Shown piece after piece: positions 44,270 to 52,701 of a stretch of 64,000 nucleotides of DNA. How positions within the stretch are numbered: the stretch's first letter is position 1; each line of letters opens with the position of its first letter. Source of the DNA: Spartobacteria bacterium (GTDB taxonomy: Bacteria > Verrucomicrobiota > Verrucomicrobiia > Chthoniobacterales > UBA6821). The stretch is taken from the NCBI GenBank assembly GCA_947471565.1, contig CANIVT010000011.1, positions 1 through 64,000 of the forward strand, read 5' to 3'. The position numbers and the translations under genes were made by a program. The notes under the pieces were generated by a model that saw only the letters and a program-made list of their open reading frames with translations, was not told where the DNA came from and did no database searches.

Positions 44270-45459
44270 AACGCAAAAAGATCATCGTCTTGGGATTCAT
44301 GGGCGGCATGCCCATCGCCGGGGTCATCTGGCAGCACATCCATTACATCGTCGGCCTCCAGCGTCTCGGTCATGAGGTCTACTACATCGAAGACACGCTG
44401 AATTATCCCTACGATCCTGTCGCCTTCAACATCTCCGACGACTGTTCCTACGCGGCCCGGACGCTCGGTCGGCTTGCCAAGGAGCACGGCTTCGAGGGGC
44501 GCTGGGGTTATTGCGCCCGCTTCAAGGATCCGATCCAGAGTACGGGGATGAGCCTTGAGCAGATCCGGACCCTCTACCGAGAGGCAGATTGCGCGCTCAA
44601 TATCTGCGGGTCGCACGACTTGAATGACGACCTTCGAACGATCCGTCACCTGATCTATGTCGAGAGCGATCCCGGCGTCGAGCAGATCAAGATCGACCAA
44701 CAAATCGATGGAGAAGAATCGGAAACGATCGATTACCTCAAGGAGCACCGCCACCTCTTCACTTTCGGTGAAAACATAGGCACCCCGTCCTTTGCTGTCC
44801 CCACCCACGGCTTCGAGTGGCTCCCGACCCGCCAACCTGTGGTCACCGACCTCTGGTGCCCGACTCCCGAAGCCCCCGCACCTGCAGCGGAGAAACTCTT
44901 CACCACGATCTGCAACTGGTCCACAAGTGGCAAAAAGGATATCGAGTGGCGCGGCTCCAATTACCTCTGGAGCAAGTCGCTCGAGTTTCTGAAATTCATC
45001 GAGGCACCGAAGCGCTCCGGTGAGCCCTTCGAGATGGCGACAGACATCAAGAAGGAGGAGGAACTGGCCCTCTTTGAGAAAAATGACTGGCGACTCGTGC
45101 TGCCCCATGATCTGAGCGTCGACTGGAACGGATATCGGGATTACATCAGCAACTCGAAGGGTGAGTTCACCTGTGCCAAGGACCAGTACGTGCGCCTCAA
45201 CACCGGTTGGTTCAGCGACCGTACTGCCTGCTATCTCGCGGCCGGACGTCCGGTGATCACCCAGGAGACCGGCTTTACCGCCCACTACGGCGGCAAGGAG
45301 GGGTTGCTCGCCTTCTCCACGATGGAGGAGATCACCGAGGCTGTCGCCTCCATCCGTGCCGATTACAAGAAGCATAGCCGTGCCGCACTCGCGATCGCCC
45401 GGGAAATCTTTGAGGCGGAGAAAGTGTTGCAGTCACTCCTCGATCGTGCCGGAGTTTGA
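44266..45459 (+). CDS. Glycosyltransferase-like protein (paralogue A)
   Basis: Encodes 397 residues without signal peptide. It opens with a beta-strand and loop, IIVLGFMGGMPIAGVIWQ, then GLQRLGHEVYYIED, like the N-terminal Rossmann domain of GT-B enzymes. The C-terminal part has FTCAKDQYVRLNTGWFSDR and AAGRPVITQETGF, similar to CgeB-like glycosyltransferases. It shares its layout and several motifs with the gene at 45619-46809. Donor and acceptor are unknown. It is translationally coupled to the ABC exporter. Confidence 0.65.
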   Translation: MKRKKIIVLGFMGGMPIAGVIWQHIHYIVGLQRLGHEVYYIEDTLNYPYDPVAFNISDDCSYAARTLGRLAKEHGFEGRWGYCARFKDPIQSTGMSLEQIRTLYREADCALNICGSHDLNDDLRTIRHLIYVESDPGVEQIKIDQQIDGEESETIDYLKEHRHLFTFGENIGTPSFAVPTHGFEWLPTRQPVVTDLWCPTPEAPAPAAEKLFTTICNWSTSGKKDIEWRGSNYLWSKSLEFLKFIEAPKRSGEPFEMATDIKKEEELALFEKNDWRLVLPHDLSVDWNGYRDYISNSKGEFTCAKDQYVRLNTGWFSDRTACYLAAGRPVITQETGFTAHYGGKEGLLAFSTMEEITEAVASIRADYKKHSRAALAIAREIFEAEKVLQSLLDRAGV

Positions 45460-45563
45460 TGAAGGATTGTTCTTTTGGCGCGTCACATCGTTCTTCTGCA
45501 CTCGCAGGATGTCTCATCCAGCATCGCTTGAAGGCCTTGCGCTGCATCCAAAACTCCTGCGCC
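45460..45563 (+). repeat. Dispersed hairpin element, copy 2
   Basis: Contains the stem GGATG-TCT-CATCC at 45507-45519. Compared with copy 1 (GTATG-TCT-CATAC) both sides of the second base pair changed (T-A to G-C), so pairing is kept. Following text (CAGCATCGCTTG, GGCCTTGC, GCATCCAAAACTCCTGCGC) aligns with copies 1 and 3. A 23-base A-run phrase at 45583-45605 matches 18 of 23 bases at 15040-15062. Confidence 0.7.
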
Positions 45564-45618
45564 TTGACATCTTTGTTTCCTTAAAAAAACGCCCGATAAC
45601 CTTCACAAGACCGACGAC

Positions 45619-46809
45619 TTGAGCCCTCGACCCTCGACTCTCGACCCTCGACTTGGCAAACCTCCCGTCTTTGTCGGGTGCGGATTTGCCGCGAAATACC
45701 CTGAGGGAGGCGGAAACTTTTCCGTACCGCTCCAGTACCTGACGGGACTCAAGCGGATGGGGCGTCGCGGTGTCTGGCTTGAGGTGATGCAATCCTCAGG
45801 GAATCCGAAACGCGATGCTTTCTGTGTGCGTTCCTTTCAGCGATGCATGGCGCTCTACGGGCTGGAGTACTGCCTGCTGCTGCGTCCTTCCCAGGAGCAG
45901 AGGGGCCCCGAGGAGCACCATCCCCGCGGGATAAAAGCCTTTGGAATGAAGGTTTCCGAACTCGAGGAATTGGCTCCTCATTCGCTCCTGTTGAACCTGA
46001 GCTACTCGGTGAAGCCGCCGCTTGGCAATCTCTTCGGCCGCCGCCTGCTCTGCAGTCTTGATCCGACCGAGGTTCTCTACTGGATGGACCAGATGGAGAT
46101 GGGGCAGTCCTCCCATGACGAGTTCTGGTCGATAGGGCTCTGCATGGATCGGATCGATACCCGTCTTCCCAAGCCGGTCGTTCCGTGGAAAAGCTACTTT
46201 CCGCTCGTCGACACGGAACTGCTCCAGCCGCAACCACGTCCTGCCGGACGCCCCCGTTTCACCACCATCGGCCAATGGTACTGGGATGGGAACATCATGA
46301 TAGGCGGCGAGTGGCGGGACTACTCGAAGCAGGCTGCCTTCGCCCCTTACATGGATCTGCCAAAGCAAGTGACCGGGGCGACCTTCGAACTGGCGATGAA
46401 CCTTTCAGAGGATGATCCTGAACGGGTGCGTCTCCGATCACTCGGGTGGAAGGTATCCGTGCCCCATGCCCTCACGCGGACCCCTGCCGCCTACTACCGC
46501 TATCTGGCCGGCGCGACAGCCGAGTTCACCGCTGTGAAGCTCGAGGCCCTGATGGGAAGCGGATGGTTGAGCGACCGCGCCGCCGCTTTCCTCTCGCTCG
46601 GGCGACCGGTGGTGACTGAGCCGACGGGGGCGGAACAGTTTCTCCCCGAGGAATCGGGGATGCTCTTTGTGCGCGATCTGGAGGAGGCCGCCGAGGCGTC
46701 GCGCCGCGTCCTCTCGGACTGGCCGGCACTTTCCAATGCCGCCCGCTCAACGGCGGTGGAGTGCTTTGACTCGGTGAGGAACCTGAAGCTTCTGCTCGGG
46801 GATTCCTGA
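45619..46809 (+). CDS. Glycosyltransferase-like protein (paralogue B)
   Basis: Encodes 396 residues. The only in-frame start before the conserved core is a TTG at 45619, and the next eleven codons are made by a CCCTCGA repeat, so the N terminus (MSPRPSTLDPRL) is probably repeat-derived. The core begins PPVFVGCGF. C-terminal motifs EFTAVKLEALMGSGWLSDR and LGRPVVTEPTGAEQF align with paralogue A. Length is nearly equal, pointing to an old duplication. The donor and acceptor are unknown; an envelope glycan role is inferred from the exporter upstream. Confidence 0.6.
   Translation: MSPRPSTLDPRLGKPPVFVGCGFAAKYPEGGGNFSVPLQYLTGLKRMGRRGVWLEVMQSSGNPKRDAFCVRSFQRCMALYGLEYCLLLRPSQEQRGPEEHHPRGIKAFGMKVSELEELAPHSLLLNLSYSVKPPLGNLFGRRLLCSLDPTEVLYWMDQMEMGQSSHDEFWSIGLCMDRIDTRLPKPVVPWKSYFPLVDTELLQPQPRPAGRPRFTTIGQWYWDGNIMIGGEWRDYSKQAAFAPYMDLPKQVTGATFELAMNLSEDDPERVRLRSLGWKVSVPHALTRTPAAYYRYLAGATAEFTAVKLEALMGSGWLSDRAAAFLSLGRPVVTEPTGAEQFLPEESGMLFVRDLEEAAEASRRVLSDWPALSNAARSTAVECFDSVRNLKLLLGDS
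45624..45651 (+). repeat. CCCTCGA heptad repeat at the start of a coding frame
   Basis: Four units in exact 7-base register: CCCTCGA, CCCTCGA, CTCTCGA, CCCTCGA. It begins 5 bases after the first base of the TTG start and is translated as the N-terminal extension of paralogue B. Confidence 0.75.
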
Positions 46810-46815
46810 ACCGGA

Positions 46816-47448
46816 TCAGGGTGTTGGCGAAGAGTCCCGATAGGACCGCTCCTTCGGGTCAGTGAGCGTCCATTCCTGTTCCAGTACCGGGGTGTTGGTT
46901 CCGTCGATGCGGTAGACCCAGAGATGATGGAACGGCACATGGACCGTGGGCTGACGCTTGGGGCTAAAGGTGCCGGTCACCGCGCACCAGAGTCGGCCAT
47001 CCTTCCACTCGGAGGCGCGCAGGGCGGCCTTGTCGACTCGGCTGAGGAAACTGCCGTGCCGTCTCTCGACCTCCGCTCTGAGTTTTGCCCCGTCTGGATC
47101 TCGCAGAGGAGTGACCGATCTGCCCGAGGGATCGAGATGGAAGACCCGCAGTTGATCGCCGGCGTCTCCCGGCATGTCGTTCAGTGCCAGAAAGCGGGAA
47201 TCACCGCTCCAAAGAGCCGTGGTCGCCCCCAGCGGGGAAATCCATTCGTAGAGTACTTTCCCCCCTGGGGAGCAGATTGACAGCGTCTTCCTGGCTTCGC
47301 CCCGTTCCCCTGATTCCGCACGCTCTCGGCGCAGGAGGAATTTGCCGTCGGGTGATCGGGACAGCAGCGTGGTTTCCTGAGCCTGCATCGTGCACAGCGT
47401 AACCAGGGTAAGGATCGTCAAGATCATGAGGGGCTGGTCTTTGGGCAT
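46816..47448 (-). CDS. Small secreted protein, function unknown
   Basis: Encodes 210 residues with a short signal peptide (LMILTILTLVTLCTMQAQE). The mature part has SPDGKFLLRRER, ALWSGDSRFLALNDM and CSPGGKVLYEW, resembling two or three blades of a WD40-like or TolB-like beta propeller, too few for a closed ring. The stop lies 6 bases from the converging glycosyltransferase. No family name can be given. Confidence 0.5.
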   Translation of the reverse strand: MPKDQPLMILTILTLVTLCTMQAQETTLLSRSPDGKFLLRRERAESGERGEARKTLSICSPGGKVLYEWISPLGATTALWSGDSRFLALNDMPGDAGDQLRVFHLDPSGRSVTPLRDPDGAKLRAEVERRHGSFLSRVDKAALRASEWKDGRLWCAVTGTFSPKRQPTVHVPFHHLWVYRIDGTNTPVLEQEWTLTDPKERSYRDSSPTP

Positions 47449-47560
47449 GGCTTGAATCTATCCAAGGAAGGATCATCGCGACAAAGGAACTTCCTCGGGG
47501 AGGTCTGTCTCGATGCTTGCTTTGGAGGGCATTTTTCTTCAAGAAAAGTGGCTCCGCCCC

Positions 47561-48682
47561 ATGAAAAGACTCCCTCTTGCCTTTGCAGGGGTCATGCTGA
47601 TTACCCCCATGATTCACGCAGCCACCTCCATCAGCGCAAAATCCTTCGGTACCACCACGGAGGTTCAGAAGGTGACGCAGTACACCCTGACCAACGACAA
47701 GGGTGCCTCTGTCTCGATCATTAATTACGGAGGTATCGTCACTTCGCTGAAGGTCCCTGACAGGAATGGCAAGTTCGCCGACGTGGTACTGGGATTCAAA
47801 ACCCTTTCCGACTACGAAAAGAAGAGCCCATACTTCGGCTGTCTGGTGGGCCGTTACGGGAACCGGATCGCGAAGGGGGAGTTCACCCTCGACGGCCACA
47901 CTTACCGCCTTGCCCCCAATAACAACGGACAGTCCCTTCACGGCGGACTCAAGGGATTCGACAAGGTCATTTGGAACGCCGTGCCCGCGATGACCGGACA
48001 GGGCCCCTCTCTCAAGCTGACCTACGTCAGCAAGGACGGAGAGGAGGGATACCCAGGAAATCTTTCCGTCACCGCCACCTACACGCTCACGAACAAAAAC
48101 GAATTGAAGCTCGTTTTCCGCGCCAAGACCGACAAGGCGACCATCGTGAATCTCACCCACCACAGTTACTTTAACCTGGCGGGTCAGGGGAGCGGCGACG
48201 TTCTTGGACATGTCGTGACAATCCACGCCGACAAATACACCCCGGTCGACAAAGTCCTGATCCCGACCGGCAAACTTGCCTCCGTGAAGGGAACGCCCTT
48301 TGACTTCCGAAAGCCCACCCCCATCGGAGCGCGCATCAACATGGAGGATCCGCAACTGAAGAACGGTGGCGGATACGATCACAACTGGGTCATCGACAAG
48401 CTGCCCGGACATCTCGGATTGGCCGCCAAAGTCGAGGAACCGAAGAGCGGCCGGGTGATGGAGGTGATCTCGACCGAACCTGGCGTTCAGTTCTATTCCG
48501 GCAACTTTCTCGACGGCACCCTTGTCGGGAAGGGAGGCAAGGTTTATGGATTCCGCAACGGCTTCTGCTTCGAGCCCCAGCATTTCCCCGATTCGCCCAA
48601 CCGCAAGAACTTCCCCTCGACCGTGCTCAGGCCCGGGGAAACCTATAAAAACACGATTATTTTCAAGTTTTCGGCGGAATAG
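47561..48682 (+). CDS. galM: Aldose 1-epimerase, exported form
   Basis: From the ATG at 47561 the product has 373 residues and begins with a signal peptide (MKRLPLAFAGVMLITPMIHA), so the enzyme probably acts in the periplasm. Mutarotases interconvert alpha and beta anomers of sugars such as galactose or arabinose. Family segments are INYGGIVTSLKVPDRNG, GRYGNRIAKGEFTLDG, LTHHSYFNLAG and the C-terminal EPQHFPDSPN. It lies just upstream of the arabinose genes, fitting a role in making the anomer used by the transporter or isomerase. Confidence 0.9.
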   Translation: MKRLPLAFAGVMLITPMIHAATSISAKSFGTTTEVQKVTQYTLTNDKGASVSIINYGGIVTSLKVPDRNGKFADVVLGFKTLSDYEKKSPYFGCLVGRYGNRIAKGEFTLDGHTYRLAPNNNGQSLHGGLKGFDKVIWNAVPAMTGQGPSLKLTYVSKDGEEGYPGNLSVTATYTLTNKNELKLVFRAKTDKATIVNLTHHSYFNLAGQGSGDVLGHVVTIHADKYTPVDKVLIPTGKLASVKGTPFDFRKPTPIGARINMEDPQLKNGGGYDHNWVIDKLPGHLGLAAKVEEPKSGRVMEVISTEPGVQFYSGNFLDGTLVGKGGKVYGFRNGFCFEPQHFPDSPNRKNFPSTVLRPGETYKNTIIFKFSAE

Positions 48683-48970
48683 ATAGACAACCTTCGTCTT
48701 GGGCCTGACCCGGAATGATAGGCACTCCCTCTTTCTAAATGCCTCCGATGATTGTGGCTTTTGGGGATAAGAACGGTATGTCCTCCTTGTCCTGATAATC
48801 TGGCTTAGAAACACCTCGAAGCAAGCTCGCCCCGAGATGTCGTTTTGCTGGCGCATGCGGCCCCATTCCTGGTGACTGGATGCATTTTATTCGCTTGGAA
48901 CCCGACATTATTGCCAAGAAAACATCACCTTGTCCCAATTCACCCATAAGCCATAGTCAAAAAACTACTT
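48683..48970. other. Leader region of the arabinose locus
   Basis: These 288 bases separate the epimerase gene from the GH51 gene and probably carry a promoter. I found no clear -35/-10 pair, no long palindrome typical of a LacI- or AraR-type operator, no recognisable riboswitch and none of the repeat families seen elsewhere. Confidence 0.4.
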
Positions 48971-50980
48971 ATGAACATTCAAGTTGTCGTGATCCTCTGT
49001 TTGCTCAGCACTTCGAGCCTATTTGCCGAGGAATCCACCAATGTGGCTACCAAGGCATCGGAGTCTCTACCGGCAAAGCTACTCATCGACTTGAAAGGAC
49101 CTGCCAAGAAATTCTCTCCGACGTTTGCGGGACTTATGACTGAGGAAATTAATCATTCCTATGACGGCGGACTCTATGCCGAACTTATCCGCAATCGCGT
49201 CTTTCGGGACAATGAGACGAACGTGGAGGCCTGGTCGCTGACGGTTCCCTCCAATGCTTTTGCCTCCATGGGGGTGACTGATCGGTATCCCCTCACCGAC
49301 AAGCTTCCGAAATCACTCGACGTGGTGATTTCGAAAGTCGATTCCAACCAACCCGTGATGGTATCCAACGAGGGGTTCTGGGGCATCCCCGTCAAGCCTA
49401 ACACAACCTATAACGTCTCCTTCTACGCCAAGGGTAACAATGTCTGGGAAAAAAAGAAGGGGGATCCCGATCCGATAACCTTCCGTGTCCCTCTGACCAT
49501 TTCCCTACAAAGCAATGATGGCACCAAGGTCCATGCCTCCGCGACGACTCCTCCTTTAACCGGTGGCTGGCAGAAGTTCGAACTGACCCTCAAGACAGGA
49601 AGTGAGATGAGTGCCTCAAAGGAGAACAAATTCGTCATCTCCGCCGCGGCAACCGGCGCATTCCGCCTCAGCCTGGTCTCCCTCTTCCCCCCCACCTACA
49701 AGAACCGCATCAACGGCAACCGCACCGACCTGATGGAGAAGTTGGCCGGACTCCATCCCAAATTCCTGCGTTTTCCCGGGGGCAACTTCCTCGAGGGGGA
49801 CAATCTCTCCGACCGCTACGACTGGAAGCAAACTAGGGGGCCGCTGGAGTTTCGTTCCGGTCACCCCGGTTGCTGGAGATACCGTTCCAGCGACGGCCTG
49901 GGCCTACTGGAGTTCATGGGATGGTGCGAGGATCTCGGCATGGAGCCCGTGCTGGCCGTCTATGCGGGATACTCACTCAAGCAGCAACCGGTGGCCGCAG
50001 GCCCCCTGCTCGAACCATATGTTCAGGATGCACTGGATGAGATCGAGTATCTCACCGCCGACGCAAAGACCACGCATTGGGGGGCTATTCGCGCCAGAGA
50101 CGGACATCCCGAACCGTTCCGGCTCAAGTATGTGGAGATAGGAAACGAGGACCAGTTCGACAAGAGCGGAAGTTACGAAGGCCGCTATGCTCAGTTCCAT
50201 GACGCAATCAAGGCGCGCTATCCCGACCTGCAGTTGATTGCCACGGCCGGGGTGAAGACCCGTAAGCCTGATGTGATTGATGATCATTTCTACAGGCCGA
50301 CCGAGTGGTTTGTGAAGGAGTTCTCGCACTACGACAAGACAGACCGCAATGGGCCAAAAATCTTTGTAGGTGAATGGGCGACAATGAAAAAACCCGCTTG
50401 GATAACCAAAGGGGTTGGGCGCCCGAATACCCCCACCCTTGATGAAGCATTGGGAGATGCCGCCTGGATGTGTGCCATGGAGAGGAACTCGGATCTTATT
50501 GTGATGCAGTGTTATGCGCCGCTCCTGACCAATGAAAATCCCGAGGCCACCCAATGGAAACCCAACCTCATCGGGTACGATGCTCTCCACAGTTATGTCT
50601 CACCCTCCTGGCATGCCCAGCACCTCTTCAACACCCATCGTGGTGACGAGGTGCTGACGGCATCCTGGGAGAAAGAGGACCCCGCCAATCCGCTTCCCTA
50701 TTCCGTGACCCGGGACAAAGCCAAGGGCCTCCTGCACATCAAACTGGTCAACACCTCGGCATCACCCCGCGAGGTGACGATCGATCTCGGCAAGGAGACC
50801 AAGACGGCATCCAAGGCTTCTCTGATCACGCTCACCTCCAAGGATCCTCAGACAGCCAATTCCCTGCAGAATCCGGATGCCGTCAAGCCCGTCACCGGAT
50901 CGATCCAGGGAACCTCCTCCGGATTCCCGGTGACCGTCCCGCCCAATGCCCTCGTGATCATCACCCTCAAACTGAAATGA
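48971..50980 (+). CDS. Alpha-L-arabinofuranosidase, GH51 type
   Basis: Encodes 669 residues. A signal peptide (MNIQVVVILCLLSTSSLFAE) exports it. Residues about 85-240 form a carbohydrate-binding-like beta-sandwich; the catalytic barrel follows with FLRFPGGNFLEG, the acid/base E393 in VEIGNEDQ and the nucleophile E468 in IFVGEWAT. GH51 retaining enzymes release alpha-L-arabinose from arabinan and arabinoxylan. The stop overlaps araB by 4 bases, which ties this secreted enzyme to cytosolic arabinose metabolism. Confidence 0.9.
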   Translation: MNIQVVVILCLLSTSSLFAEESTNVATKASESLPAKLLIDLKGPAKKFSPTFAGLMTEEINHSYDGGLYAELIRNRVFRDNETNVEAWSLTVPSNAFASMGVTDRYPLTDKLPKSLDVVISKVDSNQPVMVSNEGFWGIPVKPNTTYNVSFYAKGNNVWEKKKGDPDPITFRVPLTISLQSNDGTKVHASATTPPLTGGWQKFELTLKTGSEMSASKENKFVISAAATGAFRLSLVSLFPPTYKNRINGNRTDLMEKLAGLHPKFLRFPGGNFLEGDNLSDRYDWKQTRGPLEFRSGHPGCWRYRSSDGLGLLEFMGWCEDLGMEPVLAVYAGYSLKQQPVAAGPLLEPYVQDALDEIEYLTADAKTTHWGAIRARDGHPEPFRLKYVEIGNEDQFDKSGSYEGRYAQFHDAIKARYPDLQLIATAGVKTRKPDVIDDHFYRPTEWFVKEFSHYDKTDRNGPKIFVGEWATMKKPAWITKGVGRPNTPTLDEALGDAAWMCAMERNSDLIVMQCYAPLLTNENPEATQWKPNLIGYDALHSYVSPSWHAQHLFNTHRGDEVLTASWEKEDPANPLPYSVTRDKAKGLLHIKLVNTSASPREVTIDLGKETKTASKASLITLTSKDPQTANSLQNPDAVKPVTGSIQGTSSGFPVTVPPNALVIITLKLK

Positions 50981-52680
50981 AACGATCCCGTTCCCCGAAA
51001 GAGAATTCCCGTTCCTTCACCCTAGGCATCGACTACGGCACCAACTCCGTCCGTGCCCTCGTCGTGCGCTGCCATGACGGCAAGGAATTCGGCAGTACCG
51101 TCTTTAACTATCCCAGCGGAAGCCAGGGCATCCTTCTTGATCCCAAGGATCATCACCTGGCTCGCCAGCATCCCGGCGATTATCTGCTTGGGCTTGAGAA
51201 ATCGGTGAAGGGGGCGCTCGCCGCGGCCTCGAAACAACCGGGATTCTTGGCTGAAAGGGTCATCGGACTCGGCGTCGACACCACCGGATCGAGCCCGATC
51301 CCCGTGGACCGCAGGAATCGCGCGCTGGCGCAGGATCCGAAGTGGAAAAAGAATCTTCATGCCCAATGCTGGCTCTGGAAGGATCATACCTCGTGGGAGG
51401 AAGCGGCTCGCATCACCGAACTCGCCTCGAAGCACCGCCCCGACTACATCGCCAAATGCGGCAACACCTACTCCTCCGAATGGTGGTGGAGCAAGATCTG
51501 GCACTGTCTCAAGGTCGCACCGAAGGTCTTTGACGCCGCCTATTCCTGGGTTGAGTTGGCCGACTGGATTCCCTCCGTCCTTGCCGGGGTGGAGGATCCG
51601 CTGGAGGTGAAGCGTGGTATCTGCGCCGCAGGCCACAAGGCCCTCTACAGCGACGAATGGGGAGGCCTTCCCGACAAGAAGTTCCTTGCGATGCTTCATC
51701 CCAAGCTCGCCTCCCTGCGCGATCGCCTCTACGCGAAAGCCCACGATGCCACCGAATCAGCCGGCTCCGTCAGTGCGGCCTGGGCGAAAAAGCTCGGGCT
51801 CCCGGCCGGCATCCCGATCGCCATCGGAGAGTTCGACGTGCATTACGGGGCCATTGCCTGCGGCGTCTCCGAAGGGACGCTTGTCAAAGTCATCGGCACC
51901 TCCACCTGCGACTGCGCGGTGGTCCCGATGACCAAAAAAGTGGCCGATATCCCGGGGATCTGCGGTATCGTCCCCGGTGCCATCCTCCCCGGTTACTTCG
52001 GGGTCGAGGCGGGTCAGTCCGCCGTCGGCGACATCTTCAAGTGGTGGGTCGAGGGGATCCTCGGCGACCCGTCGCTCCATTCCTCGCTGACCAAAGAGGC
52101 AACGAGACTGAGCCCGGGCCAAAGCGGACTTCTCGCCCTGGACTGGCACAATGGCAACCGCACCATTTTGGTCGATCCGCTCCTCACCGGCGGGATCATC
52201 GGCCAGACCCTGCACACCACCCGTGCCGAGATCTACCGTGCACTCATCGAGGCGACGGCCTTCGGTGCCCGCGCCATCATCGAGAGGATCCGCGAGTACG
52301 GCGTCCCCGTGAAGCGCGTCGTCTGCGCCGGCGGCATTGCCGAGAAGAATCCCCTACTCATGCAGATCTATGCCGACATCACCGGATGCACGATGCAGGT
52401 GGCGGGATCGAGTCAGGCCTGCGCCCTCGGATCGGCCATCTCGGCCTCCGTCCTTGCGGGTGCCCACAAGGATTTCCAAACCGCCCAGAAGGCGATGGTG
52501 AAGATCAAGCCCGGTGCCTACACGCCGAACGGCGCGGCCAGCAAAACTTACGACCGCCTCTATGCCATCTACCGCACGCTCCACGATTCACTCGGCGGCG
52601 TCGACCGCAAGGCCGACCTCTCGCGCGTGATGAAGGACCTTCTTTCCATCCAAGCCGCGAACCGCACCCTCAAATCCTGA
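50977..52680 (+). CDS. araB: Ribulokinase
   Basis: Encodes 567 residues of the FGGY kinase family. The N-terminal phosphate loop is LGIDYGTNSVRALVV; the metal and substrate region includes GEFDVHYGAIACGVSEG; the C-terminal ATP part has VVCAGGIAEKNPLLMQIYAD. It phosphorylates L-ribulose to L-ribulose 5-phosphate in the cytosol. Overlap with the GH51 gene and 21 bases to araA indicate one operon. Length matches AraB. Confidence 0.94.
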   Translation: MKRSRSPKENSRSFTLGIDYGTNSVRALVVRCHDGKEFGSTVFNYPSGSQGILLDPKDHHLARQHPGDYLLGLEKSVKGALAAASKQPGFLAERVIGLGVDTTGSSPIPVDRRNRALAQDPKWKKNLHAQCWLWKDHTSWEEAARITELASKHRPDYIAKCGNTYSSEWWWSKIWHCLKVAPKVFDAAYSWVELADWIPSVLAGVEDPLEVKRGICAAGHKALYSDEWGGLPDKKFLAMLHPKLASLRDRLYAKAHDATESAGSVSAAWAKKLGLPAGIPIAIGEFDVHYGAIACGVSEGTLVKVIGTSTCDCAVVPMTKKVADIPGICGIVPGAILPGYFGVEAGQSAVGDIFKWWVEGILGDPSLHSSLTKEATRLSPGQSGLLALDWHNGNRTILVDPLLTGGIIGQTLHTTRAEIYRALIEATAFGARAIIERIREYGVPVKRVVCAGGIAEKNPLLMQIYADITGCTMQVAGSSQACALGSAISASVLAGAHKDFQTAQKAMVKIKPGAYTPNGAASKTYDRLYAIYRTLHDSLGGVDRKADLSRVMKDLLSIQAANRTLKS

Positions 52681-52701
52681 ACCAATCGACCGATTCCATT
52701 C

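Noticed and set aside
52681-52701. Riboswitch or attenuator between araB and araA
   Set aside because: The gap is only 21 bases, too short for a structured element.
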